64,000 bases of DNA from Pandoraea fibrosis (GTDB taxonomy: Bacteria; Pseudomonadota; Gammaproteobacteria; Burkholderiales; Burkholderiaceae): NCBI RefSeq assembly GCF_000807775.2, contig NZ_CP047385.1, forward strand, positions 1,798,001-1,862,000, in the 5' to 3' direction. How positions within the stretch are numbered: position 1 is the first letter of the stretch; each line of letters opens with the position of its first letter. The notes below the pieces were generated by a model. It saw only the letters and a list, made by a program, of their open reading frames with translations, did not search any database and had not been told where the DNA came from. Made by a program: the position numbers and the translations under genes. Shown piece by piece: positions 7,955-16,200 of this stretch.

Positions 7955-8938
7955 TCAGCCGCCGCTGACAGGGCGTAGCAGATAGACGGCGAAACGCGAA
8001 CGAGCGTCGAGCCAGACACGTTCGACATCCCATCCCGCAGAACTCGCCAGGGCACGGAACTCGGTTTGCCCGTACTTGTAGGAATTCTCGGTGTGGATGG
8101 ATTCGCCCGTCATGAACGTGAAGCGATGGCCGAGCACGCTCGCCTGAAACGGGCGCTGCGCGACCAGATGCATCTCGATACGGCTCGCCGCCGCGTTGAA
8201 GCGGGCTTCGTGGCGGAAGGCGTCGAGCGGCAGGTCGCCGTCGAGTTCGCGATTGATGCGAACGAGCACGTTCAGATCGAACTGTGCCGTGACGCCGCGC
8301 GCGTCGTCGTAGGCGGGCAACAGCACGGCCGGGTCTTTGCACGCGTCCACACCGACGACCATCCGGCGACGTGGCCCGAGCATCTTGCCGACGTGCGCGA
8401 GAAACGCGGCCGCTTGCCCGGGGGCGAAGTTGCCGATCGTCGAGCCGGGGAAGAAGCCCAGGCGTGGCCCCTGCGTGGCCTGCAATTGCGGCGGCAGGCG
8501 GAACGGTCGGGTGAAGTCGGCCCGCACCGGCAACATCAGAATGCCGGGACAACGGCGTGCCAGCGTGGCGACCGCGTCGTCCAGGAAATCGCCGGCAATG
8601 TCGACCGGCACATAGGCGCGCGGGGTGACGAGGGCGTCGAGCAGCAGTGGTGTCTTGCGGCTCGAGCCGCTGCCGAATTCGACGACGACCGCATCCGGGC
8701 CGACAACATCGGCAATGGCGGCGGCACATTCGCCGAGCAGCGCCGTTTCGGTGCGCGTCTGATAGTACTCGTCGAGGCCGGTGATCTCTTCGAACAGTTC
8801 ACTGCCGCGTTGATCGTAGAGCCAGATGCTGGGCAGCGACTTCGGCGTATGACCGAGGCCGGCGAGTACATCGGTGGCGAAGGCGTTTTCCGGCAGTGAC
8901 GGACAAACGAACGCCGTGGCTTGGGTAGCTTGCGACAT
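7955..8938 (-). CDS. egtD: L-histidine N-alpha-methyltransferase EgtD
   Basis: A SAM-dependent enzyme that trimethylates histidine to hercynine, the first step of ergothioneine biosynthesis. The protein is 327 residues, normal for EgtD. Signatures are WLYDQRGSELFEEIT followed by DEYYQTRTE, the SAM-binding VVEFGSGSSRKT, and FFPGSTIGNF. The start at 8938 is set by the TGATG junction: the A of its ATG is the last base of the egtB stop codon, so the two are translationally coupled. The open frame continues much further upstream only because it runs through egtB in another frame. Product hercynine feeds the upstream-encoded EgtB. Confidence 0.95.
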   Translation of the reverse strand: MSQATQATAFVCPSLPENAFATDVLAGLGHTPKSLPSIWLYDQRGSELFEEITGLDEYYQTRTETALLGECAAAIADVVGPDAVVVEFGSGSSRKTPLLLDALVTPRAYVPVDIAGDFLDDAVATLARRCPGILMLPVRADFTRPFRLPPQLQATQGPRLGFFPGSTIGNFAPGQAAAFLAHVGKMLGPRRRMVVGVDACKDPAVLLPAYDDARGVTAQFDLNVLVRINRELDGDLPLDAFRHEARFNAAASRIEMHLVAQRPFQASVLGHRFTFMTGESIHTENSYKYGQTEFRALASSAGWDVERVWLDARSRFAVYLLRPVSGG

Positions 8939-10263
8939 CAGCGGTCCTCCGCGAGCCTCAGGCCGCAGAATTGCCAGCGCTGATGCGGGTAGAAGAAATT
9001 GCGATACGTAGCGCGTGCGTGTCCCGGCGGCGTGGCGAGCGACCCGCCGCGCAGCACGAACTGACCGCACATGAACTTGCCGTTGTATTCGCCGACGGCC
9101 CCCGCTGCCGTCCGGAATCCCGGGTAGGCGACGTATGGACTTGCCGTCCATTGCCAGACCGGGCCATAGCATTGCGTCATCGCATGCGGCGTTGGTGCGG
9201 CGGCGTTGGCGGCCACCTCCCACTCTTGTTCTGTTGGCAGACGCTTGCCCGCCCAGCGAGCATAGGCATCGGCTTCGAAATAGCTGACGTGCCGCACGGG
9301 CGCATCGTCGTCGACGGGTTGCATGCCGGCGAGCGTCATCGACTGCCATTCGCCGTCGTGCAGCTCCCAGTACAGCGGATGGCCCCAACCCTCGCGTTGC
9401 ACTGTCGCCCAGCCATCGGACAACCAGAGGCCCGCCATGCGATAGCCGCCGTCTTCGATGAAAGCGCGCCACTCGCCGTTCGTGACCACGCGCGATGCGA
9501 TCGCAAACGGGCGCAGCAACACATCATGCGCGGGCGTTTCGCAATCGAACGCGAAATGCCCGCTCGATGCATTCGATTCCACCGGATGACCGATGCGATG
9601 CTGGCCGCCGTCATGGGCAATCCAGCGTAGCGGCGCGGCGATCTCGCGCACGGACGGCGGGTGACGATGCGCGGGGCGCAGCGGGTTCTGCGCGAACAGA
9701 TGCAGCAGGTCGGTGTGCATCAGTTCCTGATGCTGCTCTTCGTGATGCAGACCCAGCGTGACGAGGGCGCGAACGTCTGGCGGCAGGTCGGCATGCAACA
9801 GCCGTTCGTGCATCGCGGCGTCGACGTGTTGACGGTAGCGCAGCACATCGTCGAGCGTGGGCCGCGTGAGCAAGCCGCGGTGGGGGCGCGGATGGCGCGG
9901 GCCGGCGGCTTCGTAATACGAATTGAAGAGATAGGCGAAGCGCGGGTCGAAGGGGCGGTAGCGTCCGCCGGACAGCGCCTCCGATTCCCCGAGCAGAAAC
10001 GTCTCGAAGAACCAGGTGGTGTGGGCGAGGTGCCACTTGATGGGGCTTGCGTCGGGCATCGACTGCACGGTGGCGTCGGCGTCGGAGAGGCCTTGCGCAA
10101 AGGCCACCGACGCTGCGCGCACCGCGTCGTAGCGCGCGTGCAACGGTTCCGGCGCCGTCGGCACGTGAGCCGGCGGGCCGTCGCGTGCCGTGCGCGAGCG
10201 GGGGGTGTTCTGGGAGGTGCCGGAGGGCGCCTCGGCTTGCGACGTACAACAGGGGAGGGTCAT
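8938..10263 (-). CDS. egtB: Ergothioneine biosynthesis sulfoxide synthase EgtB
   Basis: A non-heme iron enzyme that joins hercynine to a cysteine-containing thiol with O2 to form the sulfoxide intermediate of ergothioneine. An N-terminal DinB-like domain carries the probable iron ligands: HLAHTTWFFE and HHEEQHQELMH, the latter containing the H-x3-H pair. The C-terminal FGE-sulfatase-like domain ends in FVLRGGS ... FFYPHQRWQFCGLRLAED. From this ATG the protein has 441 residues; a GTG three codons earlier (10272) is equally possible and neither has a clear RBS. No egtA, egtC or lyase egtE lies beside it, as is common outside actinobacteria. Confidence 0.93.
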   Translation of the reverse strand: MTLPCCTSQAEAPSGTSQNTPRSRTARDGPPAHVPTAPEPLHARYDAVRAASVAFAQGLSDADATVQSMPDASPIKWHLAHTTWFFETFLLGESEALSGGRYRPFDPRFAYLFNSYYEAAGPRHPRPHRGLLTRPTLDDVLRYRQHVDAAMHERLLHADLPPDVRALVTLGLHHEEQHQELMHTDLLHLFAQNPLRPAHRHPPSVREIAAPLRWIAHDGGQHRIGHPVESNASSGHFAFDCETPAHDVLLRPFAIASRVVTNGEWRAFIEDGGYRMAGLWLSDGWATVQREGWGHPLYWELHDGEWQSMTLAGMQPVDDDAPVRHVSYFEADAYARWAGKRLPTEQEWEVAANAAAPTPHAMTQCYGPVWQWTASPYVAYPGFRTAAGAVGEYNGKFMCGQFVLRGGSLATPPGHARATYRNFFYPHQRWQFCGLRLAEDR

Positions 10264-10362
10264 GGGACACACCGTGTTGTGAAACGTGCTGCCTATTGTA
10301 GACCGGTTGTCGGCCTCCGTCTGTGACGGTTCGTAACCGTGGTCGGCCGGCCGGACTACGCC

Positions 10363-10887
10363 TTACATCAGCCAGCCGGTGAGGCCGAGCAGGCTGCCGG
10401 CGGCGATCAGCCACAGCGGATTCCAGCGAGTGCGCAAGGTGATGACGACGGCCGCGAGCGTCACGAGGGCACGCGCGACGTTGACGTCGATTTCGCGGGC
10501 GAGCACGGCGCTACTGGCGGCGAGCAGCCCGACGGTGATCGGCGCGAGGCCCGCGCGCACGGCGCGCACCCATGGGGAGCGTTCGTGCCGGTCGACCCAT
10601 CCGCCGACGAGATAGGCGAGCAGCGAACTTGGCGCGCATTTCGCGAGCGTGGCGGTCAGCGCGCCGGGCAGTCCGGCGGCTTGCAGACCGATCAGCGTGA
10701 CGGCCATGCCGTTGGGGCCGGGCGCGGCCTGAGCGAGCGAAAAGAACGTGACGAACTGGGCGTCGGTGATCCAGTGGCGGGTTTCGACGGCGTAGCGGTG
10801 AATATCGGCCAGCGTGACGTTGGTGCCGCCAACGGCCAGCAGCGACCAGAGCGAGCCGTGCAGGAACAGGTCGATGAGCGTGCTCAT
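10363..10887 (-). CDS. Chromate transporter, ChrA family, second half-size subunit
   Basis: A 174-residue membrane protein with about five or six helices, equivalent to one half of full-length ChrA. The family motif region is present: FLHGSLWSLLAVGGTNVTLADI, then FFSLAQAAPGPNGM (the P-G-P-N motif; quoted in short pieces). The ATG overlaps the stop of the upstream half (ATGA, 10884-10887), so both are probably made together and act as a heterodimer of the short-chain chromate/CHR type. The substrate may be chromate or another oxyanion; many members do not confer chromate resistance. The larger open frame extending to 11400 is an artefact of reading into the neighbour. Confidence 0.85.
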   Translation of the reverse strand: MSTLIDLFLHGSLWSLLAVGGTNVTLADIHRYAVETRHWITDAQFVTFFSLAQAAPGPNGMAVTLIGLQAAGLPGALTATLAKCAPSSLLAYLVGGWVDRHERSPWVRAVRAGLAPITVGLLAASSAVLAREIDVNVARALVTLAAVVITLRTRWNPLWLIAAGSLLGLTGWLM

Positions 10888-11486
10888 GGGGCGGGTGGTC
10901 GCAGGCGGGCCAATCGATAGGCGGTGAGAATCGCACAGGGGCCGAGCACGCCGAGCACGAGCAGCAGGGGCAGGCCGAACACGAAGCTGGCGATGAATGT
11001 TGCGGCGGCGAAGGTCAGGGTGCTCCAGTGCCGTTCCAGCCCGGCGAGCAGGCGCATTGCCGTGGCGATCACCAGCCCGGTGGCGGCGGGCATGAGGCCG
11101 GAGAGCAGGTGCTGTACGACCTCGGTTTGCCCCCATTGGGCGTAGGCGAAGCCGATCAGGATGATGACGATAGTTGGGCAGAAGTAAAGACCGGCGACAG
11201 CAGCGGCGGCGCCTTGCGGTCCACGGAACCGGCGTCCGAGAACGGTGGCGATGTTGGCGACATTCGGCCCTGGCAGCAGTTCGGCGAATTCCCGATCGGT
11301 CAGCCAGCGGCGTTGATCGACCACCATCCGGCGCGCCCAGGGCAGTACACCGCCGAAGCCTGTGGCGCCGACAGTGCCGAAGGCGACGGCGAGTTGCCAA
11401 CAGGTGGGGGGACGCACGGCGGCGGCGGTGTCGTCGTCAGGCGTGTGCGACGCCGGATTGGCGTGACGATCAGGATCGGCGGACAT
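10884..11486 (-). CDS. Chromate transporter, ChrA family, first half-size subunit
   Basis: A membrane protein of about 200 residues with ChrA-type motifs: AFGTVGATGFGGVLPWARRM and FAELLPGPNVANIATVLGRR carry the conserved G-F-G-G and P-G-P-N elements. It overlaps the second half-size gene by four bases. The two halves are homologous repeats with likely opposite topology, as in the short-chain CHR subfamily. The start at 11486 (MSADPDRH) is chosen because residues before it look non-conserved; an ATG at 11543 is possible and neither has a good RBS. Confidence 0.85.
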   Translation of the reverse strand: MSADPDRHANPASHTPDDDTAAAVRPPTCWQLAVAFGTVGATGFGGVLPWARRMVVDQRRWLTDREFAELLPGPNVANIATVLGRRFRGPQGAAAAVAGLYFCPTIVIILIGFAYAQWGQTEVVQHLLSGLMPAATGLVIATAMRLLAGLERHWSTLTFAAATFIASFVFGLPLLLVLGVLGPCAILTAYRLARLRPPAP

Positions 11487-11621
11487 GGAGACGAACGGGA
11501 GGCTGAACGAGGGGCATCGGTGTCGTGCACATGATGCGGGCATTGGCGCATGACCACGGCGACGCGCGACGGGCGGGCGCGTCGGCGCGTAGGGTCGGTT
11601 GCGCCGGATGGGCGCTACGTT

Positions 11622-11819
11622 TTACCCGTTGCCGATAGGGCCGTGGAGCTCGTGTTCGAGACGCACGACTTCCTGGGCGACGAGCGCGATGGCGTTGCGA
11701 ATTTCCATGAGCGCGGTGTATAGCGCTTGCGCGTTCTGGGGGGATTGCAGGGCAACGTCGCGGGCAGCGGCTTCGATGGCGTCAAGCGACAGGGCGATAC
11801 GGTCGAGATTCTCCAGCAT
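11622..11819 (-). CDS. Small conserved hypothetical protein (65 residues)
   Basis: A short acidic/hydrophobic helical protein starting MLENLDRIALSLDAIEAAAR, which looks like a coiled-coil or helical hairpin. GGAG lies 8 bases before the ATG, and the amino-acid composition is balanced, unlike the Arg-rich shadow frames around it. There is no signal peptide or known motif. It is alone, with the promoter of the tRNA-Leu gene beginning just upstream on the other strand. Function unknown; it could be a small regulatory or structural protein. Confidence 0.6.
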   Translation of the reverse strand: MLENLDRIALSLDAIEAAARDVALQSPQNAQALYTALMEIRNAIALVAQEVVRLEHELHGPIGNG

Positions 11820-11871
11820 GGATCGATCTCCGTGGGTGCGCGCAGTGCGGGCATGTCCCCATGATACCTAA

Positions 11872-11901
11872 CTGACGTATCTCGGTGGGGGATGTTAGAA
11901 T
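11872..11901 (+). promoter_or_regulatory. tRNA-Leu promoter
   Basis: CTGACG (11872-11877) and TAGAAT (11896-11901) are separated by 18 bases. They lie about 10 bases before the mature 5' end of the tRNA, a sensible position for a sigma-70-type promoter of a single tRNA gene. Confidence 0.5.
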
Positions 11902-11911
11902 GCGTGCCCTT

Positions 11912-11996
11912 GCCGGGGTGATGAAATTGGTAAACATAGCGGACTTAAAATCCGCCGCCTTCGGGCTTGCCGGTTCAAGTCCGGTCCCCGGTACCA
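11912..11996 (+). tRNA. tRNA-Leu (anticodon TAA)
   Basis: A complete class II tRNA. The acceptor stem GCCGGGG (11912-11918) pairs with CCCCGGT (11986-11992), followed by discriminator A and an encoded CCA (11994-11996). The anticodon loop CTTAAAA gives anticodon TAA. A long variable arm around GCCTTCGGGC and the T-loop TTCAAGT are typical of tRNA-Leu. The first acceptor pair is G-U. The 3' end is overlapped on the opposite strand by the end of the ABM-domain gene. Confidence 0.96.
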
Positions 11997-12382
11997 CTTA
12001 GGCTTTTCGCCTTGTCAACCGACACACCGTCAACGCCATCGCGTTCTCGGGGGTGCGCGCTGACCTGAAGGGCTGCTCGAGATGGCGCGACCTTGCCGTC
12101 TCCATACTCCTTCAGCACTTTCGAAATCACGACGCGATAACCATCGAGCCAGCGCGACTGGTTCGCCTTCGCTTGCGCGTGAGTGGGATGCTCGATCAAT
12201 TGGCGCATCGACGCTTCCGATTCCCAGTAGTAGACATTCTGGATCAGGCCCTCGGCGTTTTCCCACGTCTCTTCCCCGAGGTAACCAGGTATGGCTTTGG
12301 CAATGGCCGCGATACGTTGATCGAGTCGATGGAAATCGTCGTCGTACTGACCGGGTTTAAAGATGAATGTCGATGTGTACAT
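11975..12382 (-). CDS. ABM-fold putative monooxygenase with a tail reading into tRNA-Leu
   Basis: A 135-residue protein whose first 105 or so residues look like a dimeric alpha/beta-barrel (antibiotic biosynthesis monooxygenase) domain: MYTSTFIFKPGQ, then GYLGEETWENAEGLIQNVYYWES and a terminal helix RWLDGYRVVISKVLKEYGDG. Such proteins oxidise small aromatics or degrade heme without bound cofactor. The usual family length is about 95-110. The final 30 residues are polar, and the stop codon is the complement of the tRNA T-loop (11975-11977), so 22 bases overlap the tRNA antisense. The tail may be a read-through extension after loss of an earlier stop. An in-frame GTG lies four codons upstream. 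Confidence 0.75.
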   Translation of the reverse strand: MYTSTFIFKPGQYDDDFHRLDQRIAAIAKAIPGYLGEETWENAEGLIQNVYYWESEASMRQLIEHPTHAQAKANQSRWLDGYRVVISKVLKEYGDGKVAPSRAALQVSAHPRERDGVDGVSVDKAKSLSGTGDRT

Positions 12383-12457
12383 GATTCGCTGCACTCAATT
12401 TGCTATCGTTCGATCGCGCTCGCAGTGCGCATGTTCTCGCATGCCAGACACCCGAAA

Positions 12458-13369
12458 TCACTGAATAAACGCCGTAATGGCGGCCATGGTTGCTTGCGGT
12501 TGTTCTTCCATTAACCAGTGGCCGGCATTCGGAATGACAACGCCTTGCACGTTGCTCGCCGCCGCTCGGGCGACCGTCTCCATCATGGTGCCAAACGACT
12601 TCTCTCCGCCGATAGCGAGTACCGGCATTGGCAACGGTCCTTGGGTCAGGAACGCCCGATTGTCGATCACGTCCTGATCGAAGGCGTGAAACTGCTCGAA
12701 GCCGGAATGCATGGCACCGGGCAGCGCATAGAACCGCGTGTAATGCTGACGCGAAGCCTCATTGAAATTTTTGGGGTCCGCCGAGAACTCGTTCCAGAAT
12801 CGGTCGAGGTAAATGCGCTCGCGTCCCTTGACCAGCCGCTCCATATCGGGTCCGCCGAAACGGAAATGCCATAGGAGCGGGCTCTTCAGAATGTCCTCCC
12901 ACGGACCGACGCCGGGGATGGGGGCATCCATGAGGACGAGCTTTGTCACGCGCTCAGGCTGCTCGGCGGCAAAGGCGTAGGCCACCATATTGCCGATGTC
13001 GTGAGCCACGACATCGACCTTGCCGATCCGAAGCGTATCCAGTACCCCCGCAATATCGCGTGCTTCGTTCTTCTTGTCGTAGCCCGTAGGTGGATGGTCG
13101 GAAAGCCCCATGCCGCGAAGGTCGGGGACGACGACCGTGTGATTTGCCGCGAGCTTCGCAGCGAGTGGCGCCCACATGTCGCCGGTCTCACCATAACCGT
13201 GCAGCAAGACGACCGCAGGTCCGTGACCGCCGACGCGCACATGAATCCTGGCGCCATTGGTCGCGATGGTCTGGTGTTTGAAATCGGCGGGAAATGAAAA
13301 GACGTCGGCCGCCGCCGGGAACGCGTGAAGCGAGACGATCAACAACAGAAACGAGAGAAGCTTCCGCAT
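12458..13369 (-). CDS. Secreted alpha/beta hydrolase (epoxide hydrolase/dehalogenase type)
   Basis: A 303-residue exported hydrolase. An N-terminal signal peptide (MRKLLSFLLLIVSLHAFPAAA) precedes the fold. Visible landmarks are the oxyanion-hole HGYGETGDMW, the nucleophile elbow VAHDIGNMVAYAF with Asp as nucleophile, and a late catalytic His in NAGHWLMEEQP. The Asp nucleophile fits epoxide hydrolases and haloacetate dehalogenases rather than esterases. I took the start at 13369 from GGGAG 7 bases upstream and from the signal peptide; an ATG eight codons earlier is less likely. The gene points toward the ABM-domain gene and could be co-transcribed with it (75-base gap). Substrate unknown. Confidence 0.88.
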   Translation of the reverse strand: MRKLLSFLLLIVSLHAFPAAADVFSFPADFKHQTIATNGARIHVRVGGHGPAVVLLHGYGETGDMWAPLAAKLAANHTVVVPDLRGMGLSDHPPTGYDKKNEARDIAGVLDTLRIGKVDVVAHDIGNMVAYAFAAEQPERVTKLVLMDAPIPGVGPWEDILKSPLLWHFRFGGPDMERLVKGRERIYLDRFWNEFSADPKNFNEASRQHYTRFYALPGAMHSGFEQFHAFDQDVIDNRAFLTQGPLPMPVLAIGGEKSFGTMMETVARAAASNVQGVVIPNAGHWLMEEQPQATMAAITAFIQ

Positions 13370-13430
13370 GTCTGACTCCCAAAGGTTGATCAAGCCGATC
13401 TGCCAGTGGTGCGGATAGCCTCACAAATGA

Positions 13431-13997
13431 CTATCGACGCACCAGCGCCACCACGTACACACAGGGTTGTTTCCCTGCGTTAAAGAAAGTGCACGGCGCA
13501 GGCGGTCCGAGCTGAAGACAGTCGCCCTCCGACAACGCATACGTCAACTCTCCTTCCTCGAAAGTCAACGTGCCCTGACGCACCCAGATTTGTTGATGCT
13601 GAAACGTAAATGCCGACGACGGATACGCCACGCGCACGCCCGCCGGTAGCGTGACCTCGAGCAATTCCAGCATGCCGCCGTTGCGCGGCGACACGGCGCG
13701 GCGCAGATAGCCCGTCTCCGGGTCTTGCCAGACCAACTGATCCGCTTCGCGGCTCAGCCGCTCGCCTGACTGCTCGGCCAGCGAGAGCAACATCGACAAT
13801 TGCAACCCGAATGCGCCGGACAGACGCCCCAGCAGTGCCGCCGTCGGACTGGCGGCGCCGCGCTCGATCTTGCTGATCATCGCCTTCGACACGCCAGAAC
13901 GATCGGCAAGGTCGCCCAACGACCATCCGCGAGATTCGCGCTCGATACGGATGCGGTGAGAAATCGCAGGGGTGGGATCGACCATCGGGGGAGGCAT
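13431..13997 (-). CDS. XRE-family regulator with C-terminal cupin
   Basis: A 188-residue DNA-binding regulator. The helix-turn-helix spans about residues 12-68, with SLGDLADRSGVSKAMISKIERG as the XRE core. A cupin sensor domain follows (about 105-185), including FTFQHQQIWVRQGTLTFEEG (quoted in part). This architecture usually senses a small metabolite through the cupin. It is divergent from the LLM-monooxygenase catabolic operon across a 253-base gap containing a palindrome. It is therefore the natural candidate regulator of that operon; it could also control the hydrolase downstream. Confidence 0.88.
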   Translation of the reverse strand: MPPPMVDPTPAISHRIRIERESRGWSLGDLADRSGVSKAMISKIERGAASPTAALLGRLSGAFGLQLSMLLSLAEQSGERLSREADQLVWQDPETGYLRRAVSPRNGGMLELLEVTLPAGVRVAYPSSAFTFQHQQIWVRQGTLTFEEGELTYALSEGDCLQLGPPAPCTFFNAGKQPCVYVVALVRR

Positions 13998-14185
13998 GCC
14001 GTGATTCCATGGGTTCGGGTGCCGGAATTATACAAGTCGCCTCTCTCTCAGTCCGTATTCCGACGCGCCTCTCCTGCCAAAAACCCCCGACACGCCACGG
14101 CATCGACACCGCGCTATCCCCTCGAGGGACGACTCGAATCTCAGTGTTAACCCTTGTGTGAAATATTTTTGATCGTAGTCAATCG

Positions 14186-14201
14186 TCTACTATAGTAAAC
14201 G
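14186..14201. promoter_or_regulatory. Palindromic operator candidate before the LLM-monooxygenase operon
   Basis: TACTATAGTA (14188-14197) is a perfect 10-bp palindrome. Extended to 16 bases (GTCTACTATAGTAAAC) it keeps 14 of 16 symmetric positions. It sits in an AT-rich pocket about 50 bases before the monooxygenase start, where a repressor would overlap the promoter. The divergent XRE-cupin protein is the likely binder, but that is inference. Confidence 0.45.
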
Positions 14202-14250
14202 GCAACGACGGTTGATTCCGTCCTCAATCTGTTGCAGACAAGGAGTAGAC

Positions 14251-15615
14251 ATGCCCCGTGAAATCCGACTCAACGCCTTCGAGATGAACTGCGTGGGCCA
14301 CATCCAGCAAGGTCTCTGGACGCATCCTCGCGATCAATCCACCCGCTACGGCGAGTTGCAATACTGGGTCGACTACGCCAAGAAGCTCGAGAAGGGACTC
14401 TTCGACGGGATGTTCTTCGCCGACGTGGTCGGTGTCTACGACGTCTATGGCGGCAACGCCGACGCTGCGCTTCGCAACGCGGTTCAAGTGCCGGTCAACG
14501 ATCCGCTGATGCTGATCCCGGCGATGGCCGCCGCGACCCAACATCTCGGCTTCGGTGTGACGGCCAACCTGACTTACGAGCAACCGTTCCTGTTTGCTCG
14601 CCGCATGTCCACGCTCGACCATCTCACCGGTGGGCGCATCGGCTGGAACATCGTGACGGGCTATCTCGACAGCGCGGCGCGCGCCATCGGCATCGAAGGC
14701 CAGATTGCCCACGACGATCGCTATGACCTGGCCGACGAGTACATGTCGCTCGTCTACAAGCTTTGGGAAGGCAGTTGGGATGACGATGCCGTTGTCGCCG
14801 ACCGCGCGGGCGGTGTCTACGCCGACCCGTCGAAGGTTCGTGTCATTCATCACCACGGCAAACAGTACAAGGTCGACGCGATGCACCTGTGCGCACCGTC
14901 GCCCCAGCGCACCCCCGTGCTCTATCAGGCCGGCTCGTCGCCGCGCGGTTGCCAGTTCGCGGCAACGCATGCCGAATGCGTCTTCGTGAATGGCCAGAAG
15001 ATGGATGGAGTGAAAGAGATCGTCGGCACGATTCGCGCGCAGGCCACGCAGTTCGGCCGCAATGCTGACGACGTCAAGATCTTCATGGGCGCCACGCCGA
15101 TCGTGGGCCGCACCGACGCCCAGGCGCAGGAGAAGTTCGAGGAGTACCGCCGTTATGTCAGCTCGGAAGGGGCGCTTGCTCACGCCGCGGCGTCGCTCGG
15201 CATCGACTTCGCCAAATACGACATCGACGAACCCATCGATACGGGCAAGAGCCAGGCCATCGTGTCGAACGTTACGGCCATGACCCGTGCCGCCGGTCCG
15301 CAATGGACGCGCCGCAAACTGCTTGAGCAGATGGTGTTGGGCAGCCGTCAGACGCCGTGGGTCGGCTCGGCAGAGACGATCGCCAACCAGATGATGGCGT
15401 GGAGCGAAGCGACCGGCATCGATGGCTTCAACCTGTCGCGCACGGTCGTGCCGGAATGCTTCGAAGACATGATCGATCTGGTCGTGCCGCTGCTTCAGGA
15501 GCGAGGCGCCTACAAGACGTCGTATCGCGAAGGCACCTATCGCAAGAAACTCTTCGATCGTGATCGTCTGCCGCAAACGCACACCGCAGCCCAGTATCGT
15601 GCGGGCGCCAAATGA
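14251..15615 (+). CDS. LLM-class flavin-dependent monooxygenase (NtaA/SnaA/DszA family)
   Basis: A 454-residue bacterial-luciferase-like monooxygenase using reduced FMN from a separate reductase. The family pattern is clear: LNAFEMNCVGHIQQGLW near the N-terminus, FDGMFFADVVGVYD, the long LTGGRIGWNIVTGY segment, and PVLYQAGSSPRG. Relatives oxidise nitrilotriacetate, dibenzothiophene sulfone, alkyl sulfones or pristinamycin precursors. The start is fixed by AAGGAG 5 bases before 14251; an upstream in-frame ATG at 14212 lacks this. It is the first gene of an eight-gene run and is followed by its likely flavin reductase. The substrate is probably an N- or S-containing compound, not identified. 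Confidence 0.9.
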   Translation: MPREIRLNAFEMNCVGHIQQGLWTHPRDQSTRYGELQYWVDYAKKLEKGLFDGMFFADVVGVYDVYGGNADAALRNAVQVPVNDPLMLIPAMAAATQHLGFGVTANLTYEQPFLFARRMSTLDHLTGGRIGWNIVTGYLDSAARAIGIEGQIAHDDRYDLADEYMSLVYKLWEGSWDDDAVVADRAGGVYADPSKVRVIHHHGKQYKVDAMHLCAPSPQRTPVLYQAGSSPRGCQFAATHAECVFVNGQKMDGVKEIVGTIRAQATQFGRNADDVKIFMGATPIVGRTDAQAQEKFEEYRRYVSSEGALAHAAASLGIDFAKYDIDEPIDTGKSQAIVSNVTAMTRAAGPQWTRRKLLEQMVLGSRQTPWVGSAETIANQMMAWSEATGIDGFNLSRTVVPECFEDMIDLVVPLLQERGAYKTSYREGTYRKKLFDRDRLPQTHTAAQYRAGAK

Positions 15616-15671
15616 GCGTCATTCCGAATCTGAACGGTCAAGTGTGAAGCGAGTTGAGTGAGGTATCGGAC

Positions 15672-16187
15672 ATGGACAGGATCACGATGGACAAATCGAT
15701 CTTCCGCGAAGCAATGGCGGGCCTCGGGGCTGCCGTCAACGTCATCACCACGAACGGCCCCGGCGGCCTCGCGGGCTGCACGGCTTCGGCCGTCTGCGCG
15801 GTGACTGACGATCCGCCGACATTGCTGGTGTGCATCAATCGTGCGAGCCGCAACAATGCCGTGATGCGCGAGAACGGCCGCTTGTGCGTGAATGTGCTGT
15901 CGGCAGATCAGCGCGACATCGCCATGCAGTTCGCGACGAAGGATCTGTCGATCGAGACTCGCTTCGCGAGCGGCGACTGGGACCAGATGGAGACTGGTGC
16001 GCCGTCGCTGCGCGGCGCGGTCAGCGCGCTGGACTGCGAGGTGGCGTCGGTCACCGAAGTCGGCACGCACACGGTGTTCTTCTGCGAAGTCAAAGCGGCA
16101 CGCACCACCGATGCGCTCGATGGGCTGATCTATTTCGCGCGCGGCTTCCATCGCGTCGGACTGGCCGCACAGCCCGTCGCCGCCTGA
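15672..16187 (+). CDS. Flavin reductase (HpaC/NtaB-like)
   Basis: A 171-residue NAD(P)H:FMN oxidoreductase of the flavin-reductase-like split-barrel family, expected to supply reduced flavin to the monooxygenase 57 bases upstream. The N-terminal FREAMAGLGAAVNVITT, then GCTASAVCAVTDDPPTLLVCI (quoted in part) and NAVMRENGRLCVNVLS are standard family landmarks, as is the terminal FARGFHRVG. Starts at 15672 and 15687 are both possible (the latter has AGGA 5 bases upstream); a TTG at 15654 is less likely. The adjacency of a two-component pair supports both assignments. Confidence 0.9.
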   Translation: MDRITMDKSIFREAMAGLGAAVNVITTNGPGGLAGCTASAVCAVTDDPPTLLVCINRASRNNAVMRENGRLCVNVLSADQRDIAMQFATKDLSIETRFASGDWDQMETGAPSLRGAVSALDCEVASVTEVGTHTVFFCEVKAARTTDALDGLIYFARGFHRVGLAAQPVAA

Positions 16188-16200
16188 GGAATGCCACAGC

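Noticed and set aside
11782..11997. Minus-strand ORF containing GTGLEPASPKA across tRNA-Leu
   Set aside because: A known artefact of translating the complement of a tRNA gene; the tRNA itself accounts for the sequence.
11975..13997. Genomic island integrated at tRNA-Leu
   Set aside because: No integrase, no visible duplicated tRNA 3' end and no mobile genes in the window; kept only as a possibility under the ABM-gene finding.
14224..15582. 452-residue minus-strand frame opposite the LLM monooxygenase
   Set aside because: Shadow frame with His/Arg-biased composition; the plus strand carries the clear family match and RBS.
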